Shown: positions 33,393-42,454 of the stretch, piece by piece
Layout: every line of letters starts with the position of its first letter
How positions within the stretch are numbered: the stretch's first letter is position 1
NCBI RefSeq assembly: GCF_011813015.1
Contig: NZ_QHLQ01000008.1
Coordinates: forward strand, 62,001-126,000
DNA from: Parasedimentitalea denitrificans
GTDB taxonomy: Bacteria; Pseudomonadota; Alphaproteobacteria; Rhodobacterales; Rhodobacteraceae
Reading direction: 5' to 3'
DNA length: 64,000 nucleotides
Position numbers and translations under genes: made by a program
The notes under the pieces: model-generated
Database searches by the model: none
What the model was told of the DNA's origin: nothing
What the model saw: only the letters and a program-made list of their open reading frames with translations

Positions 33393-34826
33393 CTAAGCTT
33401 CGGCCTTATCCAGATCAACCTTACCATCAGCGAACTCGATGGTCAGAGCGGCGGCATTTTTGGCATCTGTTGAATTGGTGATAAGCTGTTCGCCGCTGCG
33501 GACCACTGCGTAGCCACGATCCAGCGTGGCGCGGTAGCTGAGAATTTCTAGCTGTCGGCTGGTACTGTCCAGTTGTTGACCGGTCTTTTCAACTCGTATG
33601 GATTGGGCCTGTTGCAATCGCTGGCCGAGGGAATTGAGATTATCCCTTTGCCGGGACACTTCGCGCTTCAACGGAATTGGCGACAGCTTGGCAGCTATTT
33701 TCTCCATTTCACCACGGCGGCGGGAAACGTGATTTTCTAGTGTTTTGGGGCGCAGGCCTGCTGATTTCTGGCTAAGCTGAACGCGACGGATCTGCACGCC
33801 CCGGATAAGCGCATTTGGCAATTTGTCTGACAGGATATCCAGCTTTTGGCGCGGATCATCCAACAGCCGTTCAGGCTTGGGCATGGCTCGCGACATGTCT
33901 TTTAGCCGTTGTTTACGTTGCTGCACTGATTGGCCGACCGCATGGGTCATCCGGGCGCCTTGCTCGCCTGTCCAGCTCAGCAGCTCCAATCTCACTGGTA
34001 CCGCCAATTCTGCCGCCGCCGTGGGTGTTGGCGCGCGCTGATCAGAGACATAGTCGATCAAGGTGGTGTCGGTTTCGTGCCCGACGGCCGAGATCAGCGG
34101 AATTTGCGAGGCCGCGACTGCGCGCGCGACGATTTCTTCGTTAAAGCCCCACAGGTCCTCGACCGAGCCACCTCCACGAGCGACAATGATCAGGTCGGGT
34201 CTTGGCAGTGCGCCGCCGGGAGTGAAGGCATTGAACCCATTGATGGCATTGGCGACCTCTGCCGCGCAGTTTTTGCCCTGTACCGCAACGGGCCAGACCA
34301 GCACCTTGCGTGGGAAACGGTCTCGCAACCGGTGCAGGATATCGCGGATCACCGCGCCGGATGGCGATGTCACCACGCCAATGAAACGCGGCAGGTAAGG
34401 TAGTGGCTGCTTGCGTTCCAGTGCAAACAACCCTTCCGCCTCTAGCTGCTTTTTGCGTTTCTCTAGCAGCGCCATCAACGCGCCCTGCCCCGCAACGGCG
34501 ACTTCCTCGACGTTCATATTGTATTTCGACTGCGCACCAAAGGCGGTCAGGCGGCCGGTGACAATCACTTCCAGCCCTTCCTCGGGCACCACCGCCAGTT
34601 TTGACACCTGACCTTTCCAGGTGGTGCAGGCCAGCACGGAACGGTCATCCTTGACGTCGTAATACAAATGGCCTGATCGGGCGGTGAACACCCGGCCCAC
34701 CTCGCCGCGCACCCGAATCCGGCCAAAAGTGCCCTCAAGCGTACGCTTTACCTCACCCGACAGCTCGGAAACGGTGAATTCAGGGGTATTCTGACCCGGT
34801 GTTGGGTCGTCAAACAGGTCTGACAT
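33393..34826 (-). CDS. xseA: exodeoxyribonuclease VII large subunit
   Basis: A 477-residue nuclease subunit that degrades single-stranded DNA together with XseB. The N-terminal OB-fold (about 15-110, FTVSELSGEVKRTLEGTFG) is followed by the catalytic domain with GVVTSPSGAVIRDI (about 150-163), RGGGSVEDLWGFNEE and SAVGHETDTTLIDYVSDQRAPTP-type motifs, then a long coiled-coil region (about 290-430). All expected motifs are present. xseA is divergent from purD with a 97-base gap, as is usual in Rhodobacterales; xseB is elsewhere. Confidence 0.97.
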   Translation of the reverse strand: MSDLFDDPTPGQNTPEFTVSELSGEVKRTLEGTFGRIRVRGEVGRVFTARSGHLYYDVKDDRSVLACTTWKGQVSKLAVVPEEGLEVIVTGRLTAFGAQSKYNMNVEEVAVAGQGALMALLEKRKKQLEAEGLFALERKQPLPYLPRFIGVVTSPSGAVIRDILHRLRDRFPRKVLVWPVAVQGKNCAAEVANAINGFNAFTPGGALPRPDLIIVARGGGSVEDLWGFNEEIVARAVAASQIPLISAVGHETDTTLIDYVSDQRAPTPTAAAELAVPVRLELLSWTGEQGARMTHAVGQSVQQRKQRLKDMSRAMPKPERLLDDPRQKLDILSDKLPNALIRGVQIRRVQLSQKSAGLRPKTLENHVSRRRGEMEKIAAKLSPIPLKREVSRQRDNLNSLGQRLQQAQSIRVEKTGQQLDSTSRQLEILSYRATLDRGYAVVRSGEQLITNSTDAKNAAALTIEFADGKVDLDKAEA

Positions 34827-34923
34827 GGTGCTGAATTCCTGAAGGCTAGGTTATTCTTGTTCTATACGTCCGCGCAGCATAGAACGCGCATCAAGCAAGG
34901 CCAAGCAGATCGGAGTCTCCTCG

Positions 34924-36189
34924 ATGAATATCCTTATCCTCGGCAGCGGTGGGCGCGAACATGCGCTGGCCTGGGCGGTGATGCAGAACCCCAAATGCGA
35001 CAAGCTGATCGTTGCGCCCGGCAATGCAGGCATCGCACAAATCGCCACCTGCGCCGATCTGGACATCAATCATGGCGGCACGGTTGTTACCTTTGCCGAA
35101 GAAAACGCCATCGACTTTGTCATCGTCGGCCCCGAGGCCCCGCTGGCCGCTGGCGTTTCAGATCGTCTGCGCGACGCGGGTCTGCTGGTCTTTGGCCCGT
35201 CCGAGGCTGCCGCCAAGCTGGAAGCGTCGAAAGCCTTTACCAAGGAAATCTGCGCCGCTGTGGATGCGCCGACCGCAGGCTATGGCCACTTTACCGAGGC
35301 CGAGGCCGCCAAGGATTATATCCGCCAGCAAGGCGCGCCGATTGTGGTCAAGGCCGATGGTCTGGCCGCCGGTAAGGGCGTGATCATGGCCTTTGACGAA
35401 GCCACCGCGCTGGACGCCATTGATGACATGTTTGGCGGAGCCTTTGGCGAGGCCGGCGCCGAAGTGGTGATCGAAGAATTCATGGAAGGCGAGGAAGCCT
35501 CGCTGTTCGTGCTGGTTGACGGCACCAATGTGCTGTCGATGGGATCTGCCCAGGACCACAAGCGCGTTGGTGAAGGTGACACCGGGCTGAACACCGGCGG
35601 CATGGGGGCCTATTCCCCTGCCCCGGTGCTCAGCGTCGAGATTGAAGCCAAGGCAATGGCCGAGATTATCAAGCCCACCATGGAAGAGATGGCCCGCCGC
35701 GGCACGCCCTATCAGGGCATTCTGTATGCAGGCCTGATGATCAAAGACGGCCAGCCGCGTCTGGTGGAATACAACGTGCGCTTTGGCGATCCGGAATGCC
35801 AGGTGCTGATGATGCGCCTGGGTGCGCAAGCGATGGACCTGATGCACGCGGCGGCTGAGGGCCGTTTGGATCAGGCTCAGGTGAACTGGGCCGATGATCA
35901 CGCCATCACCGTTGTCATGGCCGCCAAGGGCTATCCGGGATCATATGCAAAAGGCACCGAGATCAAAGGCCTGGATGCGTTGACCGTGGATGGCCACAAC
36001 ATGGTCTTTCACGCGGGCACCAAGGCGCAAGACGGCAAGGTGCTGGCCACCGGTGGCCGCGTACTGAATGTCACTGCCCGCGGCGACAACCTGCAAGAGG
36101 CCCGCGACCGCGCCTATGCCGCTGCTGACGCCATCGACTGGCCCGGCGGTTTCATGCGCCGCGACATCGGCTGGCGCGCGCTGCAGTAA
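34924..36189 (+). CDS. purD: phosphoribosylamine-glycine ligase
   Basis: A 421-residue GAR synthetase, second step of purine synthesis, joining glycine to phosphoribosylamine with ATP. The N-terminal domain begins [16 protein letters not shown]; the ATP-grasp part has [13 protein letters not shown] near 140-152 and [12 protein letters not shown] near 180-191; [12 protein letters not shown] lies near 225. GGAG lies about 9 bases before the ATG. Single gene, divergent from xseA, followed by a short GC hairpin. Confidence 0.98.
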   Translation: MNILILGSGGREHALAWAVMQNPKCDKLIVAPGNAGIAQIATCADLDINHGGTVVTFAEENAIDFVIVGPEAPLAAGVSDRLRDAGLLVFGPSEAAAKLEASKAFTKEICAAVDAPTAGYGHFTEAEAAKDYIRQQGAPIVVKADGLAAGKGVIMAFDEATALDAIDDMFGGAFGEAGAEVVIEEFMEGEEASLFVLVDGTNVLSMGSAQDHKRVGEGDTGLNTGGMGAYSPAPVLSVEIEAKAMAEIIKPTMEEMARRGTPYQGILYAGLMIKDGQPRLVEYNVRFGDPECQVLMMRLGAQAMDLMHAAAEGRLDQAQVNWADDHAITVVMAAKGYPGSYAKGTEIKGLDALTVDGHNMVFHAGTKAQDGKVLATGGRVLNVTARGDNLQEARDRAYAAADAIDWPGGFMRRDIGWRALQ

Positions 36190-36210
36190 GCGTCAGCCCA
36201 ACTACACAGG

Positions 36211-36231
36211 CACCCGCCCGCAAAGCGGGTG
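36211..36231 (+). terminator. hairpin after purD
   Basis: CACCCGC-CCGCAAA-GCGGGTG, a 7-bp stem 21 bases after the purD stop, in the 89-base gap towards the convergent phosphatase-family gene. No T run follows, so termination is uncertain. Confidence 0.45.
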
Positions 36232-36278
36232 CTACCCGTCTTGCGAAAACCTCTCGCCGATGCCTTGATCGGGTTCTA

Positions 36279-37151
36279 TTACAGCTCTCCTCGGACCCAA
36301 ACCCCAACATCCGCAAGCACACCTGCATGGCTCGAGCCAAGCATCGGGCGCATCTCCACCGTCCCTCCTCGCGGTGCTAAGGCGAAATCAATCGGCAGAG
36401 GAATGCCTCGAAGATGTAATGTGGGACCCATTGGCCCGGCTAATTGCGTTTCCGTCATGGCGGCAATTGATGTCACCCGATGAGACCACGGAACGTTGTT
36501 GAAATCCCCTGCAATGACCACCGGCCCCTCCAACTTGGATAAGACATCAAGAGCTGCCTGTTCATTCTCAACACTGCCATATGGCCAAGGCCACGGAATA
36601 TGCGCCGACACAGCCCAGACCCTCTGACTGCCCAGATCAACAGGGGCTGCCGCAATTGGCCGATTACGTGAACACACAGGCTCCCCTGCAAAGGGATGTT
36701 TCGACACCACAGCAATCCCGATCCGGCCTGAAAACTTGCATAGGTGCTGATGAGGAAACCTCGGTTTCAACAGCCCCAGTATCGAATTATTCTTTTCCGA
36801 AACCTCTTGCAGCATAACAACATCCACATCTGCGGCTTCGATGTCGGCGACCACAGCCTGAACCTGCGTGTTCGCAAACCATAGGTTCTTGGAATAGACA
36901 CGCATATCTCCGCCCGGTGCCTGTGGCATAAACGGGATCGCAGTGGTGGACATAGCCAACAGCGCAATTACCGCAAAGACCGTCCGGTGCCAAAGCGCCC
37001 TGCCAAGGAAGACCCCGAGCAGGCACAGAATCCCAAGGGCTGGCCTAACAATGGCTATACTGTCCGCAGCGCGGTGCAACGGGCCAAGAAAGCCGACAAC
37101 CACCAGCACCGCGGCGATCCAAACAAGAGCCAAAAGGAAATTGCGTAACAT
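36279..37151 (-). CDS. endonuclease/exonuclease/phosphatase family membrane-anchored protein
   Basis: A 290-residue protein with three hydrophobic N-terminal spans (about 4-24, 32-50 and 54-72) and a C-terminal EEP (DNase I-like) domain. Catalytic-type motifs are visible: VYSKNLWFAN, VVMLQEVSE (metal-binding glutamate) near 112-120, AVSAHIPWP, VIAGDFNNVPWS near 212-223 and SSHAGVLADV at the end (general histidine). Members of this membrane-linked group act on nucleic acids, phosphoinositides or sphingolipids; the substrate is not evident. The chosen ATG at 37151 has AAGG 7 bases upstream; the open frame runs on to 37208 without a site. Confidence 0.85.
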   Translation of the reverse strand: MLRNFLLALVWIAAVLVVVGFLGPLHRAADSIAIVRPALGILCLLGVFLGRALWHRTVFAVIALLAMSTTAIPFMPQAPGGDMRVYSKNLWFANTQVQAVVADIEAADVDVVMLQEVSEKNNSILGLLKPRFPHQHLCKFSGRIGIAVVSKHPFAGEPVCSRNRPIAAAPVDLGSQRVWAVSAHIPWPWPYGSVENEQAALDVLSKLEGPVVIAGDFNNVPWSHRVTSIAAMTETQLAGPMGPTLHLRGIPLPIDFALAPRGGTVEMRPMLGSSHAGVLADVGVWVRGEL

Positions 37152-37335
37152 CAAACGGCCTTCAAAGTTCAACACGTGAACACTGTGAGGAAAGCCAGCC
37201 CAACGCAAGTCGGCAGACTCCCCGCGTTGCGCCTACCCCCTAACAGCGTACGCTCTTCTTACCCGCCGGTAATCCTGCTGTGTTTAGTTGAGAGACACGA
37301 GGTTTTTGAATGGATCCAAGGAATACAGAACCCAA

Positions 37336-37351
37336 GTAACCCATGGGTTAC
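37336..37351. repeat. 16-bp perfect palindrome GTAACCCATGGGTTAC, copy 2
   Basis: Identical to the 16 bases at 7835-7850. Here it lies in the 374-base intergenic stretch between the phosphatase-family gene and the secreted beta-propeller-like gene, next to further inverted repeats (37372-37432). Confidence 0.6.
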
Positions 37352-37371
37352 CCCACCCGCCAAGTTCTCTC

Positions 37372-37432
37372 GCCCGGCGGCAGGCCTCTATCGATGCCGC
37401 CTTCCGTTGGGCCCAGCGCCGCTACGCGGCGC
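37372..37432. repeat. nested inverted repeats in a 374-base intergenic region
   Basis: GCCCGGCGGCA (from 37372) and TGCCGCC (37395-37401) form a 7-bp stem with a 12-base spacer, enclosed by GCCC/GGGC, and GCGCCGC-TAC-GCGGCGC (37416-37432) forms a separate perfect 7-bp hairpin. With the palindrome at 37336 they make about 100 bases of structured DNA. I see no gene on either strand in 37152-37525; the rest of the gap (37152-37335, 37433-37525) shows nothing recognisable. The element may be a dispersed repeat or a processed leader of the minus-strand phosphatase-family gene. Confidence 0.5.
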
Positions 37433-37525
37433 GAGGACGTTTGCAATCGGTTTTCACAGCGCATCCGGGTAGAGCCGTTCGACCTCAATCACGATACGTC
37501 GAGATCTTTAAGGCCGCTCAGATCT

Positions 37526-38322
37526 TCACCGACATTCCAACGCCCCATCCATACTCGCTTGCCCCTCAAACGCCCCGACCTCCCGGCTGCTGATCTCACC
37601 AGCCTCTAGTCTAGACGCCACTATCCGCGACCAGCCACTATCCACCGTCACCACTTCAGGCCCATCGCCACAATCGCGAATACCGGATGTGATGAAATCC
37701 TCACCAATGCGATGGTTGGTTAGTCCACCCAGACTGGCGACCTCAACCAACTCTCCATCCCGCAGGGTCCAGATCCGCAATGTCTTGGCCAAATGTGGAC
37801 GGTCAATATAGGCCACTTCGGGCCAGCCATCGCCATCCAGATCGGCCGAGCCAATCGGTGCCAACCAGCGGTGAGGCCGACCGATGAAGGGCGTTGCGGC
37901 ATATAGCCCGCGCTCATCATACAGCGCCAGTCGCGCGCCCAGTTGCAGGCTGCTTTCGACCACCATCACCAGCGGCAGGCCATCATCGCCATCGATGAGA
38001 CGTGGTTCCAGATCTTCGAATACGTGATTGTCAGGCAGGCGGATGATTGTCTTGTAGGCCTGGCTACTTTCGCAGTCCAGACAGGGATCAACGGTCAGCG
38101 ACAAGGCGCCCCACTCAACACCATCTCCTAGGATAGCGTGATCATATCGGGTGGTTGGTTCGCTGAACCAAGCGTCAACAATCACATCCGATGGTGTGGC
38201 CTGCACCGCACCGGCAACACAGATCCCGCCTAGCCCCAGGCACAACATACGCAGGGCGCGGCGAGATAAACCGGGCCAAAGGCGGGGCATCAGACGCCGC
38301 GCCATTGAACCCAAGGAAATCA

Positions 38323-38323
<1 letters not shown>
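37526..38323 (-). CDS. secreted FG-GAP/VCBS-like repeat protein
   Basis: A 265-residue exported protein. A signal peptide with a basic start ends near VQA at about residue 42 if translation begins at 38323; ATGs at residues 7 and 12 are alternatives. The mature part has calcium-loop-like phrases SADLDGDGWPEVAYIDRP and LIDGDDGLPLVMVV, typical of FG-GAP/VCBS beta-propeller repeats. Four cysteines (DPCLDCES, GIRDCGD, ALECR) may pair in the periplasm. The function is unknown. The ATG overlaps the ferredoxin stop (TGATG), which suggests coupled translation with the [2Fe-2S] protein, an odd partner for a secreted protein. Confidence 0.78.
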
Positions 38324-38760
<437 letters not shown>

Positions 38761-38803
38761 CTATATTTGTTCCACAATTTCAGCATCAACACGCCAAGGT
38801 TAC

Positions 38804-39238
38804 ATGGCGTCCTGCCCCCTTTGGTTTATCTCTATGCCGCACCTTGCCTCATACCAGCCATCAGCCTGGCCCCGCCCCCCGTCCTGCCTGATTGCATCCC
38901 GTCTGGCAGAACCGCCGGAAAACGCCCGTATCACAGTTGCCGGGCTAGTGATTCTGCGACAGCGCCCCGGCACCGCCAAGGGGGTGATCTTTCTGACGCT
39001 TGAGGACGAAACCGGCATCATCAACATCATCGTTTGGCGCAAAATATACGAGGCGTTTCGCCGCGCGGTGATCGCCGGGCGCATGCTGCGGGTGACGGGG
39101 CGGTTGCAACGGGCACATTCGGTGACCCATGTGATTGCCGAACAGATCGAGGATATCTCGCCGATGCTGGACCTGCTGCTGACCGAACAGGGCCGCGAGG
39201 ACAAGGACGCCTTTGCGCCGCTACCAGATCTGGGTTAG
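38804..39238 (+). pseudogene. C-terminal remnant of error-prone DNA polymerase DnaE2
   Basis: The 145 codons from the ATG at 38804 include, from about 38890 onward, VAGLVILRQRPGTAKGVIFLTLEDETGIINIIVWRKIYE-type sequence, the OB-fold that ends DnaE2, the error-prone polymerase of about 1000-1100 residues that works with ImuA and ImuB. Everything before the OB-fold (polymerase, PHP and finger parts) is missing, and the first 30 codons do not look like DnaE2. It is therefore a truncated remnant, or less likely a small free OB protein. It ends 46 bases before a lipoprotein gene. The ferredoxin gene is divergent. Confidence 0.75.
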
Positions 39239-39283
39239 GCTGCGCCAAACCGCCGGCAGAGCAGCCATCAGAGACTTTCGAGC

Positions 39284-39796
39284 ATGACCCTGACCCGACC
39301 CTTTCTACTGGCTGCCCTACTGCTGGGAAGCCTCAGCGCCTGCACTCCGCCGGGTGCCACAACGGAGACCGTCACCCGGGCCGGACAGGATGCACCACCG
39401 GGTGCTGCACCAGATAGCTGCTGGGGTAAACAGACCACGCCTGCGATCATTGAAACCGTCACCCATCATGTACTGCTGCAACCCGCCGAGGTTCTGACCG
39501 ATGGCACTGTGCTCCACCCGGCTGTGTTCAAAACCGAAACCCGGCAGGACATTGTCAGACCACGGCAGGACACCTGGTTCGAAATCCTGTGCGACACGGA
39601 ACTGACACCCGAGCTCGTCGGCTCGCTACAGCGTGCCCTGGCAGCCCGTGACCTGTATCGTGGGTCGAACAGCGGCGAGATGGACCGGGCCACCCGGGCC
39701 GCAGTGCGCCGGTATCAAACGCCCCAGGGGTTGAACAGTAATCTGCTGTCACTGGCTGCAGCCCGCCAAATGGGGCTTGTTGCCATCAAAGACTAA
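39284..39796 (+). CDS. lipoprotein with C-terminal peptidoglycan-binding-like region
   Basis: A 170-residue lipoprotein: signal peptide with lipobox GSLSAC, cysteine at about residue 20. After a proline-rich linker, the middle (about 45-100) carries two cysteines (DSCWGK and EILCDTEL), and the C-terminal 60 residues (LVGSLQRALAARDLYRGSNSGEMDRATRAAVRRYQ as separate helices) follow the pattern of PG_binding_1 domains, with an alternation LQ-AL / G-x-D-x-x-T-x-x-A-V-R-x-Y-Q. It probably attaches to the outer membrane and contacts peptidoglycan. I do not know its role. It is followed 71 bases later by a Crp-like gene on the same strand. Confidence 0.82.
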   Translation: MTLTRPFLLAALLLGSLSACTPPGATTETVTRAGQDAPPGAAPDSCWGKQTTPAIIETVTHHVLLQPAEVLTDGTVLHPAVFKTETRQDIVRPRQDTWFEILCDTELTPELVGSLQRALAARDLYRGSNSGEMDRATRAAVRRYQTPQGLNSNLLSLAAARQMGLVAIKD

Positions 39797-39867
39797 TCGT
39801 CGACCAGAACGTATAGACACATCACTGACGGCGTTCACATGGCGCGACTTACGAAACGGAGACTCAG

Positions 39868-40536
39868 ATGCCACTTGACCACCTGCCGCACACCGGGTTC
39901 CTGTCGGGAATTTCCGCAGGACTGAGAAAGATGCTGGAAAGCCAGGCAACCGAGGTTCGGCTGGATGTCGGTGAAGTGCTGTTTGAACAGGGCGATCCGG
40001 GTGATGCGCTGTTTGCCATCACCAGCGGCGCGCTTGAGTTTTCGATCCTGTCCGCGGCGGGGCGCAAACTGTCCCTCGACATCATGCGACCCGGCGCCGT
40101 ATTTGGTGAAATTGCTCTGTTTGACCCCGGTGACCGTACCGCCACCGCTACCGCGCTGGAACCTAGCCGGGTCCTGCGGCTGCGCAACCGGGATGTGCTG
40201 TCACAAATTCTGCGCCACCCCGAGCTGGCCGAAGATCTACTACGGCTGGCTGGCCAGCGCATGCGCTGGATGGGAAATCAGTACAACGAGCAGGTCTTTT
40301 TGGCGATGCCGGTCCGACTGGCCCGCAAGTTGCTGCACCTGACTTCGGAAACGGGTGACGGCAAACTGGCGCTCTCGCAGTCGGACCTTGCCGAATTCAT
40401 CGGCGCCACCCGCGAGGCCGTGTCCAAAACGCTGGCCGCCTGGAAACGCGGCGGCGTGATTGAAATCTCTCGTGGGGGAGTGGTCATTTTGGATCGCGCT
40501 GCTCTAAGCGGATTGGCCGAACCCGAATTGATCTAA
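39868..40536 (+). CDS. Crp/Fnr-family transcriptional regulator
   Basis: A 222-residue regulator. The N-terminal cyclic-nucleotide-binding barrel has the phosphate cassette FGEIALFDPGDRTATA (about residues 79-94), close to that of CRP, so a cyclic nucleotide ligand is plausible. There are no cysteines placed as in Fnr. The C-terminal winged helix is DLAEFIGATREAVSKTLAAW, whose recognition helix R-E-A-V-S-K matches CRP (R-E-T-V-G-R) more than Fnr, predicting a TGTGA-type half site. CGGAG lies 7 bases before the ATG. A perfect TGTGA-N6-TCACA site lies 58 bases after the stop codon, suggesting a nearby target or autoregulated unit. Confidence 0.92.
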   Translation: MPLDHLPHTGFLSGISAGLRKMLESQATEVRLDVGEVLFEQGDPGDALFAITSGALEFSILSAAGRKLSLDIMRPGAVFGEIALFDPGDRTATATALEPSRVLRLRNRDVLSQILRHPELAEDLLRLAGQRMRWMGNQYNEQVFLAMPVRLARKLLHLTSETGDGKLALSQSDLAEFIGATREAVSKTLAAWKRGGVIEISRGGVVILDRAALSGLAEPELI

Positions 40537-40593
40537 CCGAGTTCCGTTGGAAATGACATTCAGTCGAAAAAACTTTTGGTTTTCTTCGCCTCT

Positions 40594-40609
40594 TGTGACC
40601 TGGGTCACA
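40594..40609. promoter_or_regulatory. CRP-type binding site TGTGA-N6-TCACA
   Basis: TGTGACCTGGGTCACA is a fully symmetric match to the CRP consensus half-sites, located between the Crp-like gene and a stand-alone terminator. If the site is centred 41.5 bases before a start, transcription would begin near 40643; CATGGT at 40631-40636 could serve as a weak -10 box. The likely binder is the regulator encoded just upstream, whose recognition helix is CRP-like. Confidence 0.65.
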
Positions 40610-40642
40610 GATCTCTGCGAGGTTTCGGCGCATGGTGAGATC

Positions 40643-40722
40643 ACGGCGGGGCACGCCTGTTCCATCCCGTTGCCCTGCCTCTCCCTATAAGAGCCATGCG
40701 CCCCTCGCACATGGCTCTTTTT
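40643..40722 (+). ncRNA. candidate small RNA of about 80 nt
   Basis: Between the CRP-type site and the terminator at 40690-40722 there is no open frame with a ribosome site. A transcript starting near 40643 would be about 80 nt, with a pyrimidine-rich single-stranded stretch (TTGCCCTGCCTCTCCCT, 40669-40685) just before the terminator stem. Such C/T-rich segments can pair with ribosome binding sites. The 5' end is predicted only from the spacing of the CRP-type site. The alternative is that the terminator simply ends a long mRNA tail of the Crp-like gene. Confidence 0.4.
40690..40722 (+). terminator. rho-independent terminator downstream of the CRP-type site
   Basis: AGAGCCATG (40690-40698) pairs perfectly with CATGGCTCT (40710-40718), followed by T tract TTTT at 40719-40722. 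There is no T run on the other strand, so it works for plus-strand transcripts. It is 154 bases after the Crp-like stop codon. Confidence 0.88.
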
Positions 40723-40760
40723 CTGTTCACAAGGTCGTTGTTCTTAGCTGTCCAAATACC

Positions 40761-40790
40761 AAAAAAGGCCGGGCGCAATGCCCGGCCTTT
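40761..40790. terminator. bidirectional terminator after the degP-like gene
   Basis: AAGGCCGGGC-GCAAT-GCCCGGCCTT, a 10-bp stem with A6 on the left and T3 on the right. On the minus strand it is followed by TTTTTT and ends the hflK-hflC-yjeT-degP transcript; it may also back up the plus-strand terminator at 40690. Confidence 0.88.
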
Positions 40791-40813
40791 TGAACTTAAA
40801 CGCTGTGACGCGG

Positions 40814-42349
40814 TTATTCGCCCAAGTTCAGCGCGACAAACCGTGGCTGCCCGCTGCGACGCACCAACAGCAACAGCGACTTACGCCCCGCCTCTTTGGC
40901 CTCGGCGATGCGATCTTCGAAATCGTCAATCACGGTCACCTTCTGTTGACCGGCCTCGGTGATGATATCGCCACCGCGCAGACCTTTCTCCCAGGCTTCT
41001 GAGGTTTCGTCGACTGATAGAATAACCACACCTTCGGTGCCTTCAGGAGCATTCAACTCGCCAAGCATTTCCTCGGTCAGCATGCCAATGGTCAGACCCA
41101 AAAGTTCCTTCTCGGCGACGTCGGGCGTAGCTTCCTCTTCAACGGCTGGGGCTGCGATGTTACGTTCCGCGTCTTCACGCCGTCCCAGAGTAACCAGCAG
41201 TGTTTCTGTGCCCCCCTCGCGGTGCACCACAACACGGACAGCTTTGCCAACCTCGGTTGCGCCAACCTGACGAACCAAAGCACGCGTGTCTTTAACGTCA
41301 ACACCGTCGAAAGTCAGGATCACGTCACCAGCCAGCAAGCCAGCATCTTTGGATGGGCCATCGGGAACATCAGTGACCAGTGCGCCAGCTGCGCTATCCA
41401 GCCCCATGGCCTCGGCCAGATCTGCATCAACGTCCTGAATGCGAACACCCAGCCAGCCGCGACGGGTCTCGCCGTATTCTTTCAGCTGATCGACCACTTT
41501 GGTTACGACATTGGATGCCATCGAAAATCCGATGCCAATCGAGCCACCATTGGGCGACAGGATCGCGGTGTTCACACCGACCACATCGCCATCCATGTTG
41601 AACAACGGCCCGCCCGAGTTGCCGCGGTTGATCGCTGCATCGGTCTGGATGTAATCGTCGTAAGAACCGCTTAGCTCGCGGTTACGAGCAGAAACGATAC
41701 CGGCAGATACTGAGAACCCCTGCCCCAGCGGATTGCCCATCGCAACAACCCAGTCGCCAACCAGTGCCGTATCACTGTCACCAAAAGTCACAAAGGACAG
41801 CGGGATGTCAGCGTCGACCTTTAGCAGCGCGATATCTGTCTTTTCATCGGTGCCGATCAGTTTGGCGGGCAACAATTCAGTGGGCTGACCATCACCGGGG
41901 AAGAATTCAATCTCGATTTCATCCGCATCGGCGATTACGTGGTTGTTGGTAACGATGTAACCGTCTTCGGAAATCACAAAACCCGATCCCAGCGCCGAAG
42001 AGCGGCGGGGTCTGCGGGGTTCGCTGCCGTTACCATTGCCATTGCCTTCGCCGTTGCGATCCTGAAACTCGCGAAAGAACTCCTCAAACGGCGATCCCTC
42101 GGGCACTATGCCCTGCGGTCCGGTCCGGCCTTCGATAACGGTTGTCGTGGTAATGTTGACCACTGCCGGACTGATCTGTTTGGCAAGAGGCGCAAGGCTT
42201 TCGGGACGCGCCTGCGCCACCAGTGCCTGCGCCAGAACCATCACTGTGGTCACCAACGCCAGCCACATCAGCCGGGGGCCAGTGGCCGTTCTGTCTTGGC
42301 TGATTGAAATCGCTTTTGCCTGAGGCTGCACGGATCTACTCCTTGTCAT
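40814..42349 (-). CDS. Do-family periplasmic serine protease (DegP/DegQ/MucD-like)
   Basis: A 511-residue HtrA protease/chaperone. A signal anchor (about 26-47) precedes the trypsin-like domain with catalytic H137 (TNNHVI), D172 (KTDIALLKV) and S245 (GNSGGP), followed by two PDZ domains (about 280-370 and 400-505). A glycine-asparagine-rich loop (about 98-110) replaces part of the LA loop. It removes or refolds damaged envelope proteins. I place the start at the ATG 42349, 9 bases from AAGG; the frame is open to 42463. It is the last gene of hflK-hflC-yjeT-degP, a membrane and periplasm quality-control operon, with 209 bases between yjeT and its start. Confidence 0.95.
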   Translation of the reverse strand: MTRSRSVQPQAKAISISQDRTATGPRLMWLALVTTVMVLAQALVAQARPESLAPLAKQISPAVVNITTTTVIEGRTGPQGIVPEGSPFEEFFREFQDRNGEGNGNGNGSEPRRPRRSSALGSGFVISEDGYIVTNNHVIADADEIEIEFFPGDGQPTELLPAKLIGTDEKTDIALLKVDADIPLSFVTFGDSDTALVGDWVVAMGNPLGQGFSVSAGIVSARNRELSGSYDDYIQTDAAINRGNSGGPLFNMDGDVVGVNTAILSPNGGSIGIGFSMASNVVTKVVDQLKEYGETRRGWLGVRIQDVDADLAEAMGLDSAAGALVTDVPDGPSKDAGLLAGDVILTFDGVDVKDTRALVRQVGATEVGKAVRVVVHREGGTETLLVTLGRREDAERNIAAPAVEEEATPDVAEKELLGLTIGMLTEEMLGELNAPEGTEGVVILSVDETSEAWEKGLRGGDIITEAGQQKVTVIDDFEDRIAEAKEAGRKSLLLLVRRSGQPRFVALNLGE

Positions 42350-42454
42350 TGTTGCCATCCTTCTATGCACCAGAACGGGTGGTCCGATACCTAGTCCTAA
42401 AGAGGTATGGGAGACAATGTAGTCACTTCGGCGCTTGTCGCAATAAATGTTGCA

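Noticed and set aside
35158..35901. 247-codon minus-strand frame opposite purD
   Set aside because: His-rich shadow of the ATP-grasp region of purD without start signal or domain.
40643..40722. Reading the segment only as the 3' tail of the Crp-like mRNA
   Set aside because: Not excluded, but the independent CRP-type site and long distance from the stop codon make a separate transcript at least as likely, so it is reported as a candidate with modest confidence.
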